Shown here piece after piece: positions 35,224 through 45,576 of a DNA stretch of 64,000 bases. Location of the stretch: NCBI RefSeq assembly GCF_000203795.2, contig NW_006281099.1:4242532-4306531 (forward strand). The letters run 5' to 3'. The translations under genes were made by a program, and so were the position numbers. Positions within the stretch are counted from its first letter, which is position 1. The number at the start of each line of letters is the position of its first letter. Source of the DNA: Batrachochytrium dendrobatidis JAM81. Lineage: Eukaryota; Chytridiomycota; Chytridiomycetes; Rhizophydiales. The notes below the pieces were generated by a model, which saw only the letters and a list, made by a program, of their open reading frames with translations, did not search any database and was not told where the DNA came from.

Positions 35224-37674
35224 ATGTCAAGCATTATTTCCAACGTCCAGCACTTGTCATTATTAAAGCAAAACCTGATATTGAACAGATTTTCAGTTGG
35301 TTTACTCGACATTCATCATCGATCATTATCGCTTTCCAACTCGTCATCATCACTAGATGCAAAGCGATCAACCCCTCAACACAATGCCAAGCACAGTCAT
35401 CAAAAGCACTCACACTCTAAACTAAAGCTAATCAAACCTACTCTCACTCAAGACTCTACATTGTCATTCCGTCTACACAAGCCATTGTCAAGCGTAAACT
35501 TTGAACATGTGAAGCCTCTCTACAAAGCCGATTATGAAGCGTTTTCTAAAGCTCTTGCTTTGAACGATAAAATTGTTTCATGGCTTAAATTTAGAGATTT
35601 GATTCTAGATCCACATCAGCGGAAACGAATTACAATAGAAGATATTAAGCGGCTTCTCCAGATTTTGAGCAAGCAGGATCCACCCAAGTTTCTGGCAATG
35701 GAAGATGTGATTCGTACTTGTTCAGAATTGGGACTACAACCAACTATAGATATGTTTTCGATACTGATTCATGCATATGGATCAGTGGGTAAAATCGATT
35801 ATGCAAGAGAGACGATCGTCAAGATGAAACATGCTGGATTTGAACCCACCATTGACACTTACAACCAATTCCTGCGCATTGCCGTCAACTCTGTAAGTAT
35901 TGATTTGGCGACTGAGATGCTGGAAAAGGCAATCAAGGAAGGATATCCTCCCAATGCAGAGTCGTACTCGATTCTTATGATGGGGTGTATTTCTGCTAAA
36001 CAAACAGAAGCAGCCCAGAGTTTTTACAATCGTATGGAAAAAGAAGGAATTATACCAACCGCTGCAGTACACAGTCAGGTTGTTAAAATGCAGGTTATAA
36101 ACAAAGATCTGCAGGCTATTCAGCGAATTTTTGATCGCATGACTGAGGGATTTATTGAAAACGACCCAAATCTATGTGCGACACTCATCAGTGGTTTCTG
36201 CCAACTGGATGACCTAGAATCGGCTGAAAAGCTATATACCTATATGCAGACCGTTGGAGTAGTTCCTACACGTGGCAGCTTTGGACCTTTAGTACGTAGC
36301 AAAATCAATAATGGGGAGTTGGACAAAGCATTGGCTATTCTTCATACTTCCGACTCTATGCTAGGTGGTATAGATATTTCACTGCATTTCGAGTTTATTG
36401 GATATGCCAGCCATGTTGGTCACACTGACTGCGCTCTTGCCCATACCGATTTACTTTTATCGCGTGGTACTGTTCCTACCATAGGTGTTTTCTGTGCTCT
36501 CATTGATGGACTTACGGCTCAGAAAAGATCCAACGAAGCGTATGCAATGTTTGATGAACTGCAAGAAAAAGGAATTCGTCCGACCATTGCACTGTACAAT
36601 GCAGTTTTAAAAGCAGCAGCAGTAGATTCTGACATTTCTATGATCCGAAAACTGTGGGGCGGTCTTCAACATCAAAACAGCTCGATCGCACCCAATAAAG
36701 TGACGTTTGAAGTAACGCTGGGTGCGTATGTTGCAGCAGGAGATATTATCTCGGCAATGTCAACTCTCGACAGCATGAGCAAGGCTGAACTTCACCCATC
36801 TCCAGAAATATACGCTAGCCTTATTCTGGCATGTATTTATGCGCGAAAGTATACAGAGGCATCCAAAGTGATTGTAAGGATGCGAAAGATTGGGCATACT
36901 CAGAATATACTCATGAAACCGATTTTGCAAAAATATCAATCACAGCTGGAAAACTGCATTATAGAATCTGCCAAAGAGTTTGTCAAGCCTGGTGCGAATT
37001 CAATCTCAGAAAAGGCAACTGTTGAAGACTCGAAAGAGGCAGCGAATCTTGCGCATTCTTATCTTTTATCACCACAGTCTGTTTTGATTGACAAATTGAA
37101 GTCTCATTGTCAAATAGTTTTGGAGCTTTATCAAGAATTTAGCCAACACAATCTAGTACTCTGCGAAGAAGCTTTGTGCCAAGTGATGGTAGCAAACCAT
37201 AGAGAAAATGATCTAGTCAGTGTAGTCAGGGTGTGGACACAACTTTTTAAATCTAAAGAGAATCCCAAAGCAGAATCTGTAACTATACTCATTCAAGCAG
37301 CAGCAGATCTAGGACAAGAGCGTACAGCCAAGGCCATTCAAGCCATGATCGACAATGACAAACTAGCATTAAATATAGATGGATATCAAGCCCTGCTCAG
37401 ACTATTAGCTCGAGGTGGAATGGGAGAAGAAGTGATCCAAGCCATGTTTACCATGATGAAAGCAGGACATTCGCTTACACCCGAGATATATCGAGATATC
37501 AAACACGCATTTGCAATGGCTCGACCTCTCAATCCCGTTGCACAAAAAGTAGTCGCAGATTTTGTTGAAGAGTACTTTCCAGAAGTGATGATTGAAGATA
37601 TAGCTAAAGAAAAGAAGGAAAGGAGCTTTAGAGTAACATTACTTCCAGATTCCATCAAAGCTGCATTCACGTAA
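35224..37674 (+). CDS. Pentatricopeptide repeat (PPR) protein, probably mitochondrial
   Basis: A single-exon protein of 816 aa from the ATG at 35224; the open frame extends upstream only from a non-ATG codon. The N-terminus is Ser/His/Lys-rich and lacks acids, like a mitochondrial presequence. At least ten 35-residue PPR motifs follow, for example MFSILIHAYGSVGKIDYARE, TYNQFLRIAVNSVSIDLATE, SYSILMMGCISAKQTEAAQS, LCATLISGFCQLDDLESAEK and FCALIDGLTAQKRSNEAYAM. PPR proteins bind organellar RNA for processing, stability or translation. The last codons (AAFT-stop) coincide with a MITE terminal repeat, so the current stop may come from the insertion. Confidence 0.9.
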   Translation: MSSIISNVQHLSLLKQNLILNRFSVGLLDIHHRSLSLSNSSSSLDAKRSTPQHNAKHSHQKHSHSKLKLIKPTLTQDSTLSFRLHKPLSSVNFEHVKPLYKADYEAFSKALALNDKIVSWLKFRDLILDPHQRKRITIEDIKRLLQILSKQDPPKFLAMEDVIRTCSELGLQPTIDMFSILIHAYGSVGKIDYARETIVKMKHAGFEPTIDTYNQFLRIAVNSVSIDLATEMLEKAIKEGYPPNAESYSILMMGCISAKQTEAAQSFYNRMEKEGIIPTAAVHSQVVKMQVINKDLQAIQRIFDRMTEGFIENDPNLCATLISGFCQLDDLESAEKLYTYMQTVGVVPTRGSFGPLVRSKINNGELDKALAILHTSDSMLGGIDISLHFEFIGYASHVGHTDCALAHTDLLLSRGTVPTIGVFCALIDGLTAQKRSNEAYAMFDELQEKGIRPTIALYNAVLKAAAVDSDISMIRKLWGGLQHQNSSIAPNKVTFEVTLGAYVAAGDIISAMSTLDSMSKAELHPSPEIYASLILACIYARKYTEASKVIVRMRKIGHTQNILMKPILQKYQSQLENCIIESAKEFVKPGANSISEKATVEDSKEAANLAHSYLLSPQSVLIDKLKSHCQIVLELYQEFSQHNLVLCEEALCQVMVANHRENDLVSVVRVWTQLFKSKENPKAESVTILIQAAADLGQERTAKAIQAMIDNDKLALNIDGYQALLRLLARGGMGEEVIQAMFTMMKAGHSLTPEIYRDIKHAFAMARPLNPVAQKVVADFVEEYFPEVMIEDIAKEKKERSFRVTLLPDSIKAAFT

Positions 37675-37950
37675 ATGGAACACTTTGATTATTTTTGAAA
37701 TGGATTTGAATGCTGCCTTTCTAATAAAACCGAATTTAATAGATGATCTCGATTCAATCAACACAATGTCATTGCATAATAAAACTATAGATTTGAACTG
37801 AAATGGCGTTTTTTTGTATAGTCATAGGCTTTACAACCACTAAATTTGAACCCAGACATTGGGTTCGACTGCTGTCGAGTCTATACATCATGAGACTGAC
37901 AGTTTACATGCACTTTTATTTAGTGATCCATTTACGTGAATACGGTGATG
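37658..37950. mobile_element. MITE copy G (about 293 bp), overlapping the PPR stop codon
   Basis: The left end GCTGCATTCACGTAAATGGA and the inverted right end TCCATTTACGTGAATACGG bound the element. The left end begins inside the PPR reading frame and supplies its TAA stop. The right end is about 20 bp from the stop codon of the convergent PCD gene. The inner part is too diverged to orient. End similarity is good; TA flanks are degenerate. Confidence 0.62.
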
Positions 37951-37969
37951 GAATGCACATTGAAACGAA

Positions 37970-38484
37970 TCAAGCCCAAACAAGACCCGAAGAAGTGGCA
38001 GCATCATCAATCACCTTTGCCAGGTTGATATCTCGAATGCTCAGACCAGAACAATCGTGAGTAGAAAGAGTGATTTGAACTCGATTGTATACATTAGACC
38101 ACTAAAGAATAAAACAAAAGTGAGCAAATAAAGAAAACGGACATGAACTAGAGATGATCAAGTTTAGGACTTGCCTCTGGATGATGATCCATCTATAAAA
38201 CAACAATCCGATGTGAGAAGAGTCAGTAAGAGAACAACAGATGACACAGACAGTGCAAATACCTTTTCAGCAGCAATGGCAATACGAGACATGAAGCCAA
38301 ATGCAGCAGCAAAGTCGGTGAACTGAAACTCTTTTGTGATGGCATCTCGACCTTGAACCAGCAGCCAGTCAGCAGTCAGTAATGGAGAGAGAAGAGACTC
38401 GCGCTGCAGCGCTGACAGAGTAGAAAGCGATCTCGCAAGAGAGTTTCTGGTGGAAGCCAAGTGTCTGAAACACAGTCTGTTCAT
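37970..38484 (-). CDS. Pterin-4-alpha-carbinolamine dehydratase
   Basis: Three exons (38263-38484, 38175-38192, 37970-38101) close in frame to 123 aa. Motifs: [39 protein letters not shown] (active-site His pair, encoded partly by an 18-nt microexon) and [20 protein letters not shown]. The enzyme dehydrates 4a-hydroxytetrahydrobiopterin; relatives also act as transcription cofactors. The intron after the microexon uses a GC donor (GAG/GCAAGT). I prefer the ATG at 38484, which leaves a 25-residue Arg/Ser-rich, possibly mitochondrial, leader; an in-frame ATG at 38565 would extend it by 27 residues to within 4 bp of the SLC35E3-like start. Confidence 0.88.
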
Positions 38485-38568
38485 GGCAAGATCGTTGACA
38501 AGGCAAGTCAGACTCGATGTCAACTCCGCCTTATCACTGATCTTGACCTTGCAAGACCACTCCATAGA

Positions 38569-39875
38569 ATGAAGCAGTCACTCCACAACAATGCAAGACA
38601 GATGCAGCAGCTGCAGGAGCAGCTGCTTCCCTCTACTCTCCCGTCGCAGCACCCAGGTCGCTCGTCCAACCCAATCTCTGGCACTAATCATCCCATGTCT
38701 CCCCGCTTGGGAGACACTGTCATCCACCTTCCACAGTCACAGTTCTCTCCACCTCTGATGGTTGTGCCGTCTCTGCACTCCACTGCTAACATGCTCAATG
38801 CATTCTACATGGTTCTGAACCTGGTATCTTCAGTCGGCATCGTACTGGCCAACAAATGGGTCTTTGACAAGGAGGGCTTCAAGTTTGGCACTCTGCTGAC
38901 TGTCATCCACTTTGTCACTACTTTTCTAGGACTGGAACTATGTGCTCGCTACGGTCTGTTTGAACGAAAGATCATTCCTCTTAGAGAGATCCTGCGTCTG
39001 TGTGCTACCTTCTCGGCCTTTGTGGTCTTGACTAATCTGAGTCTGCAGTACAACTCAGTTGGTTTCTATCAGATGGCCAAGGTCCTCACTACTCCCTTTA
39101 TCGTTGCTGTTCAGACCCTCTACTACAACACTGCATTCTCTATTCGCATCAAGGCTGCTCTTGCCGTCACCTGCTTCGGTGTTGCCATTTCTAGTGCTAC
39201 CGATGTTCGTATCAATATCATTGGCACCATTCTGGCTCTTGGCGGTGTGGCCGCTGCTGGCATGTACCAAGTATGTTTTAACCTTTTTACTCGTTAATCT
39301 TGATTACTCATCCCATCTGATTTCATCTAGATCTGGGTGGGCACTCGCCAAAAGGAACTCGATGTCAATTCATTCCAGCTCTTGTACTATCAGGCTCCTA
39401 TCTCTGCCATCATGCTACTTGTCTTTATTCCTGTATTCGACGATATGCACAATCTCTACAACTTTGAATGGACATCTTCCGCCATCATGAGTATTGTCAC
39501 CAGCGCATGTCTGGCTTTCTTTGTCAATCTGTCTACATTCTTGATTATTGGAAAAACAAGCCCAATGTAAGTTCTACCTGCTTGCATTTGTGCTGCTTCA
39601 TTACTCATGCATTGTGTTTCTGCAATAATAGTACATACAATGTAGTAGGTCACTTTAAACTATGCATTGTAATCATCCTCGGCTTTATCGTGTTTCAAGA
39701 CAAGGTTGTTTGGACCAACGTTCTTGGTGTCATCATTGCCGTGGTCGGCGTGTTCTGGTAAGCATGTTTTATATACAATCCTTGAAACACTAGTTTTCAT
39801 TTGTGATATACTTACAATATATTCGTCGTGCTGATCTCTACTAGGTATTCGTATATCAAACTCAGTCGTACGTAG
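38569..39875 (+). CDS. Nucleotide-sugar/triose-phosphate transporter family protein, SLC35E3-like
   Basis: Four exons (38569-39270, 39331-39566, 39632-39757, 39845-39875) close in frame to 364 aa. The first 80 residues are polar and Gln/Pro-rich. The TPT/EamA-type membrane domain follows with ten hydrophobic segments: [89 protein letters not shown] and, near the end, [21 protein letters not shown]35E members sit in Golgi/ER membranes; the substrate is unknown. The frame is open upstream to a GTG at 38461, but the first ATG is at 38569. It is divergent from the PCD gene. Confidence 0.9.
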
Positions 39876-40101
39876 CTAGTTTGAAAAATCAATAATATAC
39901 TTTTTAATCAGCGTATATATATATTTAAAAATGTATATAATCTACGAGCTGTATTAGGAAAACACTCGAGACTATTGGGGTTAAGATAACAAGGTATAAT
40001 TAAGCCATCACCGTAGGATAGACTTGTGTTTTGTGTATGGACGTTGAGTAATACCAACAAGACGCACCACTTCTGAAACAGGTCTAGGACCAAGTTGACC
40101 A

Positions 40102-42332
40102 CTAGATCAATCGCAACATCCATGAATTAACATACTACTCAAATCAAGCCAATCAAACAGCACTCCATCTACAACATAAACTTACACAAACCATGCAAAA
40201 ATAACCAGGTGGCCAAAAAATGACACGCACATGGATGGAGCTGGCGAAGCCTCGAGTTGAAAAATATCCAAGATCTGAGTCTACATCCAATCACTCAATA
40301 TCAGTTTAAGCCTCATCTATACAACAAGGCACTATTATTTACCACTGCAGGCAGTATACCCCAAAACAGGAGAAAATACCGCGATGTTTTGACAATCTCC
40401 AGTTTCTTCATGTAAATGGATTTGATATTCCATATAGGATCAGTGATGGAAACAGTACGCAGAGTCGATGTTTGCCACCATAGCAACTTGCTTGTTGTGA
40501 TGTGCATTGCATCCGATTGGTGTGATATTTGATTACGAGAAATCCAAAACCGTCGATTGGAATGCTGCTCTGCATTGGTGTCTGGTAATGATTCATACAC
40601 ATTGATGGTTTCGTTTAAAGATGGTTCTGTCGGAACTATTTGCTGGCCAAATCTACCCAAATAGGAAGTCGACTGTAATGTTCCAATATGATATTCAAGT
40701 ATATTCATAACGTGCTGCAAGTTGCATGCCAATGCGACATACACGGTAGTAACCATAGCCAACGATCCAAACTACACATGACAAATTGACAGAGATTAAC
40801 AAGACATTATGCTACCTTGTTGAAACCATTGTTCAAAAAGCTTACGAGAGAGCCTGGCAAGTGGTAGCCGTAAAAAGCAAATGTACATGTAAATGCAATC
40901 ACCAGCACTTTAAACCAAAAGTCAGTATATTTAAAATAAGCATCATAGACTATGGCTATAAAAACAATACCTGCAATTGTATCACGTTCAACAAACGTCA
41001 ATGTACTTCGAACAATTGAAACGCCCTTGCTGAGCAGCAACTGGATAGACACGGACATGAATATTTCTACCAACTCGAATATATATAAAGCAATAGCGTA
41101 CGTATCATCCATTGATGCACCTATCAATCGATATTAAACCGGGAAATGTATGAGTGTGGATGCATACAGTTTGATTCTGGTGCAGTAAGCTAGACAATAG
41201 CCAGATTACACAAAAGCAAGCGTACCTGTAGACTCCATGTTTAAATACGCTGCAATACGAACAATATTGCAAAGCAAGATACACATGATATAAGCGCTAA
41301 TGAGCTGTACCATCCAAATGTTTTTAAACTAGAATACACGACCAATGTTTTGATTAGCCTTGTTCTTATTGTGCATGGTGACTTGCAAGTGGTGTGCACT
41401 TGACCCCAATTTCAAAAATCTATCGACAAGTTGATACTACTTTACCTGATCATAGTTTAACAAACATTTCCAGAACCATTTTAAAACGCCAAACATCCAT
41501 AGACATATAAACACACATGTGCTAATCAAACCAATAAGATCCTGCAAAGACAGCTCGCTCGAACCGACCATCTCATTCATTAAATGAATCGTAACTGATC
41601 CTGTAAACAACACGTCCTCATATGATGCATCGATTGTATGATCTAAAATAGATGTATCATCGTGATGGTTTTGAAGCGAGGTATCATCCGATTCAATAAA
41701 GCGACTCCGAGAGGGATTGTTTATTTGCGAGTTGCTGGTGCTGTTTCGACGATTACACCAAGCCAAATATGCGTTTTTAAACCCAGTGGGTATGGGCGAC
41801 CATGTACGAGTCAAACTGGTCGAATCCGTTGGATCAACTTGAAGTTCAGCAATTGAATACATTTCACCACACTGGGTCTTTCTTGCAATGTGGTCAGAAC
41901 AACGCATCAGTTTAGTGCCTGTTTTTGTCTGGATGGATAAAGATGAATGGAATGCATTAGTCAACAAGGTACTCGATCTATCAATCTGAAACCAGATTTG
42001 ACAGTTGTCAATCCAACACATGCACATTATCCAAGTCAATCGAAAAAATTACAACACTAACATACACTCATTTGGCCAGCACTGCATATAACAACATATA
42101 CACCCTTGACCCATGACAAAGCGGCTGATGCGTTTCCAAGAGGCGATGGAGTCCAAGACAATTGCATTGAGTTGCTAGACAGAAAGCCAAATGGTTTAGG
42201 TGTCAAGAGAACAGCAGTACTATTTACAGAAAGAGTGATATCGTCTATTTGATACGTTATTGCCAGACATGTTGGAGCAATAAGAAAGATGAGTGGCAGT
42301 AGCTTGCTTGGATATGACTGATGGTTGAACAT
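40102..42332 (-). CDS. Seven-transmembrane protein with signal peptide and lumenal domain (GOST-like)
   Basis: Seven exons (42066-42332, 41446-41985, 41226-41328, 40816-41120, 40343-40771, 40188-40280, 40102-40134) close in frame to 589 aa. A signal peptide (KLLPLIFLIAPTCLA) precedes about 220 lumenal residues with paired Cys. Hydrophobic segments follow: DLIGLISTCVFICLWMFGVL, WMVQLISAYIMCILLCNIV, IALYIFELVEIFMSVSIQLL, IAGIVFIAIVYDAYF, VLVIAFTCTFAFY, MVTTVYVALACNL and, after a polar loop, FLLFWGILPAV and CVSFFGHLVIFAWF. The layout resembles GOST/TMEM87/GPR180-type proteins, but no diagnostic motif was recognised. The last two short exons are less certain; without them the frame ends at 40313. 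Confidence 0.62.
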
Positions 42333-42769
42333 TGAAACAAGGTTTGGAATTAAATGGATTGAAAGTAAAGTGAACAAGGTATGATTTAACAGGTATGAAA
42401 TGCAAGATGAATGGATTCAAGATTTCATGTGTTTTAAAGCGGAGTTTTGTTGAATTCAAACGATTAAACGGGAATTAACGTTGCATTTATGGATTAAACC
42501 ACTTATGCCAGCATTCGTTTATAGCAAATATGAATTGTCAGTCAGGCAGTAACCAATGCAGTGTAATAGTAAGAATCTTGTTTTTACGTGAATACAATTG
42601 CAAGTTGGATAAATCGTTTATAAAGACAATCGGGTAGAATTGTATCGACCATTCAAGTGTATGTGCATGAGATTGACACTTGGATAAGCAATGGCTCATA
42701 ATTCGCTACTGCAGATCGAGATGAACAGTTTGCACTAGTTCAACATTTGACTAAATTCCACATCTTGCA
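42333..42769. promoter_or_regulatory. Divergent intergenic region (7TM protein and GET1) with a solo MITE end
   Basis: This 437-bp gap holds both promoters. At 42577-42602 the sequence TTTTTACGTGAATACAATTGCA matches the right-hand MITE terminal repeat, but no partner end was found within the gap. It is probably a truncated element. Nothing else was recognised. Confidence 0.45.
42577..42602. mobile_element. Solo MITE terminal repeat
   Basis: CTTGTTTTTACGTGAATACA followed by ATTGCA matches the right end of copies D and A. No inverted partner is visible upstream before the 7TM gene start, so only a remnant remains. Confidence 0.5.
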
Positions 42770-43681
42770 ATGGCACACAACACATCATACAAACTGGTCT
42801 ACATTCTAGCTGTTGCATGGATCTTTCAAGCAATTAGTACCATAGGCTTCGACTACATATCAAAGCTGGTAATCTCAACTGCATTCAACCCAGCCTGCTT
42901 CAATGCTCAACTAATAGTATCATGTTTTATAGTTGTACGAATGGACAGGATTGCTCTTTGGACAAAGTGGTAATGCTGCAAAGCTGCAGCAACTCAAGAA
43001 ACAGATTCTGGACTTGAAGACCCAACTTGGCAGTATTAGTGCTCAGGTATGCCAATTCTGAATCAATTAAATACCAGTCGACTGTTTAACCATGTTATAA
43101 TCCAGCTAACTGGTCTGTATAATGTCGACTAGAATCAATTCGCTAAATGGGTCAAACTTCAACGACAGCATGATAAACTGGTCACAGAGTATACCGCCAA
43201 AGGTAAGTTGCATTTGATTTATTTCAATCTGTTTATAAATCAGGTCAAGATGTACGGTTTCATTGATATTTATCTGGATTGATGTCATGCACCGATCGAT
43301 GTATACTCGACGTCACCCATATCAGCCAACAATGTCAATTTGCACAAATCAATGTTCCAAATGCAAGTATCGTGGGGTCTTTGGGCACTTTTTTGGATTC
43401 TACAGATCGGATTTCTTGTTTCATGGAGATCTGATGCCATGTTTTATATGCCAAAAACCTGGGTTGGACCTTTTTCTAGTTGGCTTTCTTTTCCATTTGC
43501 TCCAGCAGGTTAGTCACTATCCATGTCTTGAATTTCCATTATACCTATATTTAAAACTGAAATAATTTTCCTAGGATCGGTTTCTGTGCTCTATTGGTTC
43601 TATGCCTGTCGCAGTTTTTGCAGTCGATCTATCAAAATGCTTGTTTGGAGTCGAATAGAAACAAAACCCAAATCCGATTAA
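42770..43681 (+). CDS. GET1: GET1/WRB subunit of the tail-anchored protein insertase
   Basis: Five exons (42770-42868, 42933-43046, 43133-43202, 43326-43508, 43575-43681) close in frame to 190 aa. TM1 (LVYILAVAWIFQAIS) is followed by a cytosolic coiled coil (AKLQQLKKQILDLKTQLGSI) and the family-typical AQNQFAKWVKLQRQHDKL block, which binds GET3. TM2 (WGLWALFWILQIGFLVSW), the loop MFYMPKTWVGPFSSWLSFPF and TM3 (SVSVLYWFYACRSF) complete the fold. GET1 with GET2 in the ER membrane receives tail-anchored proteins from the GET3 ATPase. Every splice junction restores conserved sequence, so the model is firm. Confidence 0.92.
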
Positions 43682-43762
43682 TATGGCGAGGATGGTTTTA
43701 TTTGCTTGAAATCGTTTTGCAATTCTTGAATAAAACATCCTGGCATGAACTAGAAACAAACT

Positions 43763-45099
43763 TTAAGTAATGCGCATGACAATTTTGCCAATGGACGCAT
43801 TGGCCTCCATGTGTTTGTGGGCTTCAATGATATCAGTCCATTCAAATACCCGATCGATAATGGGCTTGAATGTTCCGTTGGTAAAAAGAGGCAAACTTTT
43901 CTCGACAAAATAGTCGCATAGAATAGTCTGATAGGCAACAGTTCTGCTTCTAAGAGTAGATCCGTTGATTTGCAATCGCTTTCGCAGAATTGGACCAAGA
44001 TGGACCTTTTCATCCATTACAGCACCTCCTAGAAAAGACAGAATCACCATACGACCATCCATTGCAAGCGAGTCCAAGTTTTTGCTAAAGTATGGTCCAC
44101 CAACAAAATCCACAATAACATCCACGCCGCGTCCATTGGTAGTTTCCTTGACGACATCAGCAAAGTTGGCAGTTTTGTAGTTGATGGACACGGTAGAGCC
44201 AAGACTTTTACAAAACTGAGTCTTGGCATCGCTTCCAGCAGTGGTGATGATATGTTGACTGCCAAGTAACAACAATGTGAGTCATTTCGATCACTTGAAT
44301 CAGTCATCACACCACAGATCAGACTTACGCATTGGCTTGCTTTGCAAGTTGAATTGCAGCAGTACCTACACCACTGGCACCAGCATGAATCATGACGTTC
44401 TCTCCTGGCTGCAACCGATTGACAAAAAACAATGCCTGAGTTGCCGTCAACCATGTTTCAGGAATCGCGGCAGCTTCTTCAAACGACATGCCATCTGGAA
44501 TATGCATGGTTAAACTGGGCTCAGCAACAACCTGTTCGGCATATGCACCACCTGAAACCAACCCAAAAACCTTGTCACCCACTTTGAACTTTGTTGTTGG
44601 ATCCAAAGTGGTTTGAATTACCACACCAGCAAACTCGACTCCTAGAATATCTGAAGCACCTGGAGGTGGTGGATAAAGCCCATTTCTTTGGCTAATGTCC
44701 ATTCTGTTGAGTGCAAAGGATCGGACTTGAACAAGCAACTGGCTTGGCTGAGGAACTACAGCAGGCACTTGCTGAATCTTTAAAAATGCAGCATCTCCTA
44801 TAAAACAAATGGTTATTTCATACCATACAACAGTAAGCATGCGGATTGAACTCCAATCAATACTAATCGCTACAAAACCAAGCTGTAGATCATGTCACAT
44901 TAATGTCTGTTTTACCTGGTTTGGTTACAACAACGGCTTGCATGGTGAATGGCAGATAAGAAAAGTTGATACAAGTGTCTGGTTGATAGTAAGAAACTAC
45001 AGTGGCGGATAATCTTGCTGCAGATGAGCTACGCTGATGGAATAGTCGCTGCGAACGATATGCAAGTAGAAATAAAGTGAAAACGATATAAACCTGCAT
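43763..45099 (-). CDS. Zinc-independent quinone oxidoreductase (TP53I3/zeta-crystallin type)
   Basis: Three exons (44916-45099, 44329-44797, 43763-44258) close in frame to 382 aa. From the internal Met of MQAVVVTKPGK (44943) the protein is a normal 330-aa MDR enzyme: ALNRMDISQRNGLYPPPPG, DILGVEFAGVV, KVGDKVFGLVSGGAYAE, the NADPH-binding HAGASGVGTAAIQLAK, VDVIVDFVGG and a C-terminal AHKHMEANASIGKIVM. No catalytic Zn Cys/His set is present. It should reduce quinones with NADPH. The upstream ATG at 45099 adds a 52-residue leader with YRSQRLFHQRSSSAARLS, which looks like a mitochondrial or membrane targeting sequence; both starts could be used. Confidence 0.9.
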
Positions 45100-45576
45100 T
45101 GAAAATGTCTGAAATGACTGCTAATAAAACCAGTCCGTCATTTACTGTCGCATTCACATAAACAGAACACTTTTCTGTATCTCGCAGTCATTGCTTTATC
45201 ATTACAATCGTTATATCCCGTCGCGCTTGTTGGAACTGGCTTGAATGAATACAGCGTTCATCATAATGCAATCAAATGATTGGTTTCATACTTGAAATGA
45301 AATAATCAGCTTTATTATTTTACAATCATGTCGAATTATGATTTGAATTGCAAGGTTTAAAACAAGTCATCTAGTACGAATTGCTCGAGACTGTCTTGTG
45401 AATCGCCATCATGGGTTTTACAAACTGCAGCTTGATTTAATCAATCACTGTACACGCTATCAATCGAAACAAAGAGCAAACACTGGTGTCCAATTTTCTA
45501 TACCAATGAAATGAGTTTAAACCGAGTATAAACATGTAGTACTAGGATTGATGATTGCTGTGGATGGAAATGAGAT
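45100..45576. other. Intergenic region with a truncated MITE
   Basis: About 480 bp between the quinone oxidoreductase start and the RAD51D stop. It contains a single left-type MITE end at 45143. An alternative RAD51D 3' exon could be spliced here (stop near 45437), but the read-through end at 45577 fits the family better. No other feature was found. Confidence 0.4.
45143..45260 (+). mobile_element. Truncated MITE (left end only)
   Basis: TACTGTCGCATTCACATAAA followed by CAGAACACTT matches the left terminal repeat of copies C and G. A weak internal match (TTGTTGGAACTGGCTTGAATG) lies near 45228. The right end is not found. Confidence 0.48.

Noticed and set aside
38461..38568. N-terminal extension of the SLC35E3-like protein from 38461
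   Set aside because: The codon at 38461 is GTG; the first ATG in frame is at 38569, and the upstream part lies opposite the PCD exon.
45437..45543. Alternative 3' exon for RAD51D ending at 45437
   Set aside because: It can be spliced in frame, but its 34 residues do not resemble RAD51D; the read-through stop at 45577 gives a family-like C-terminus.
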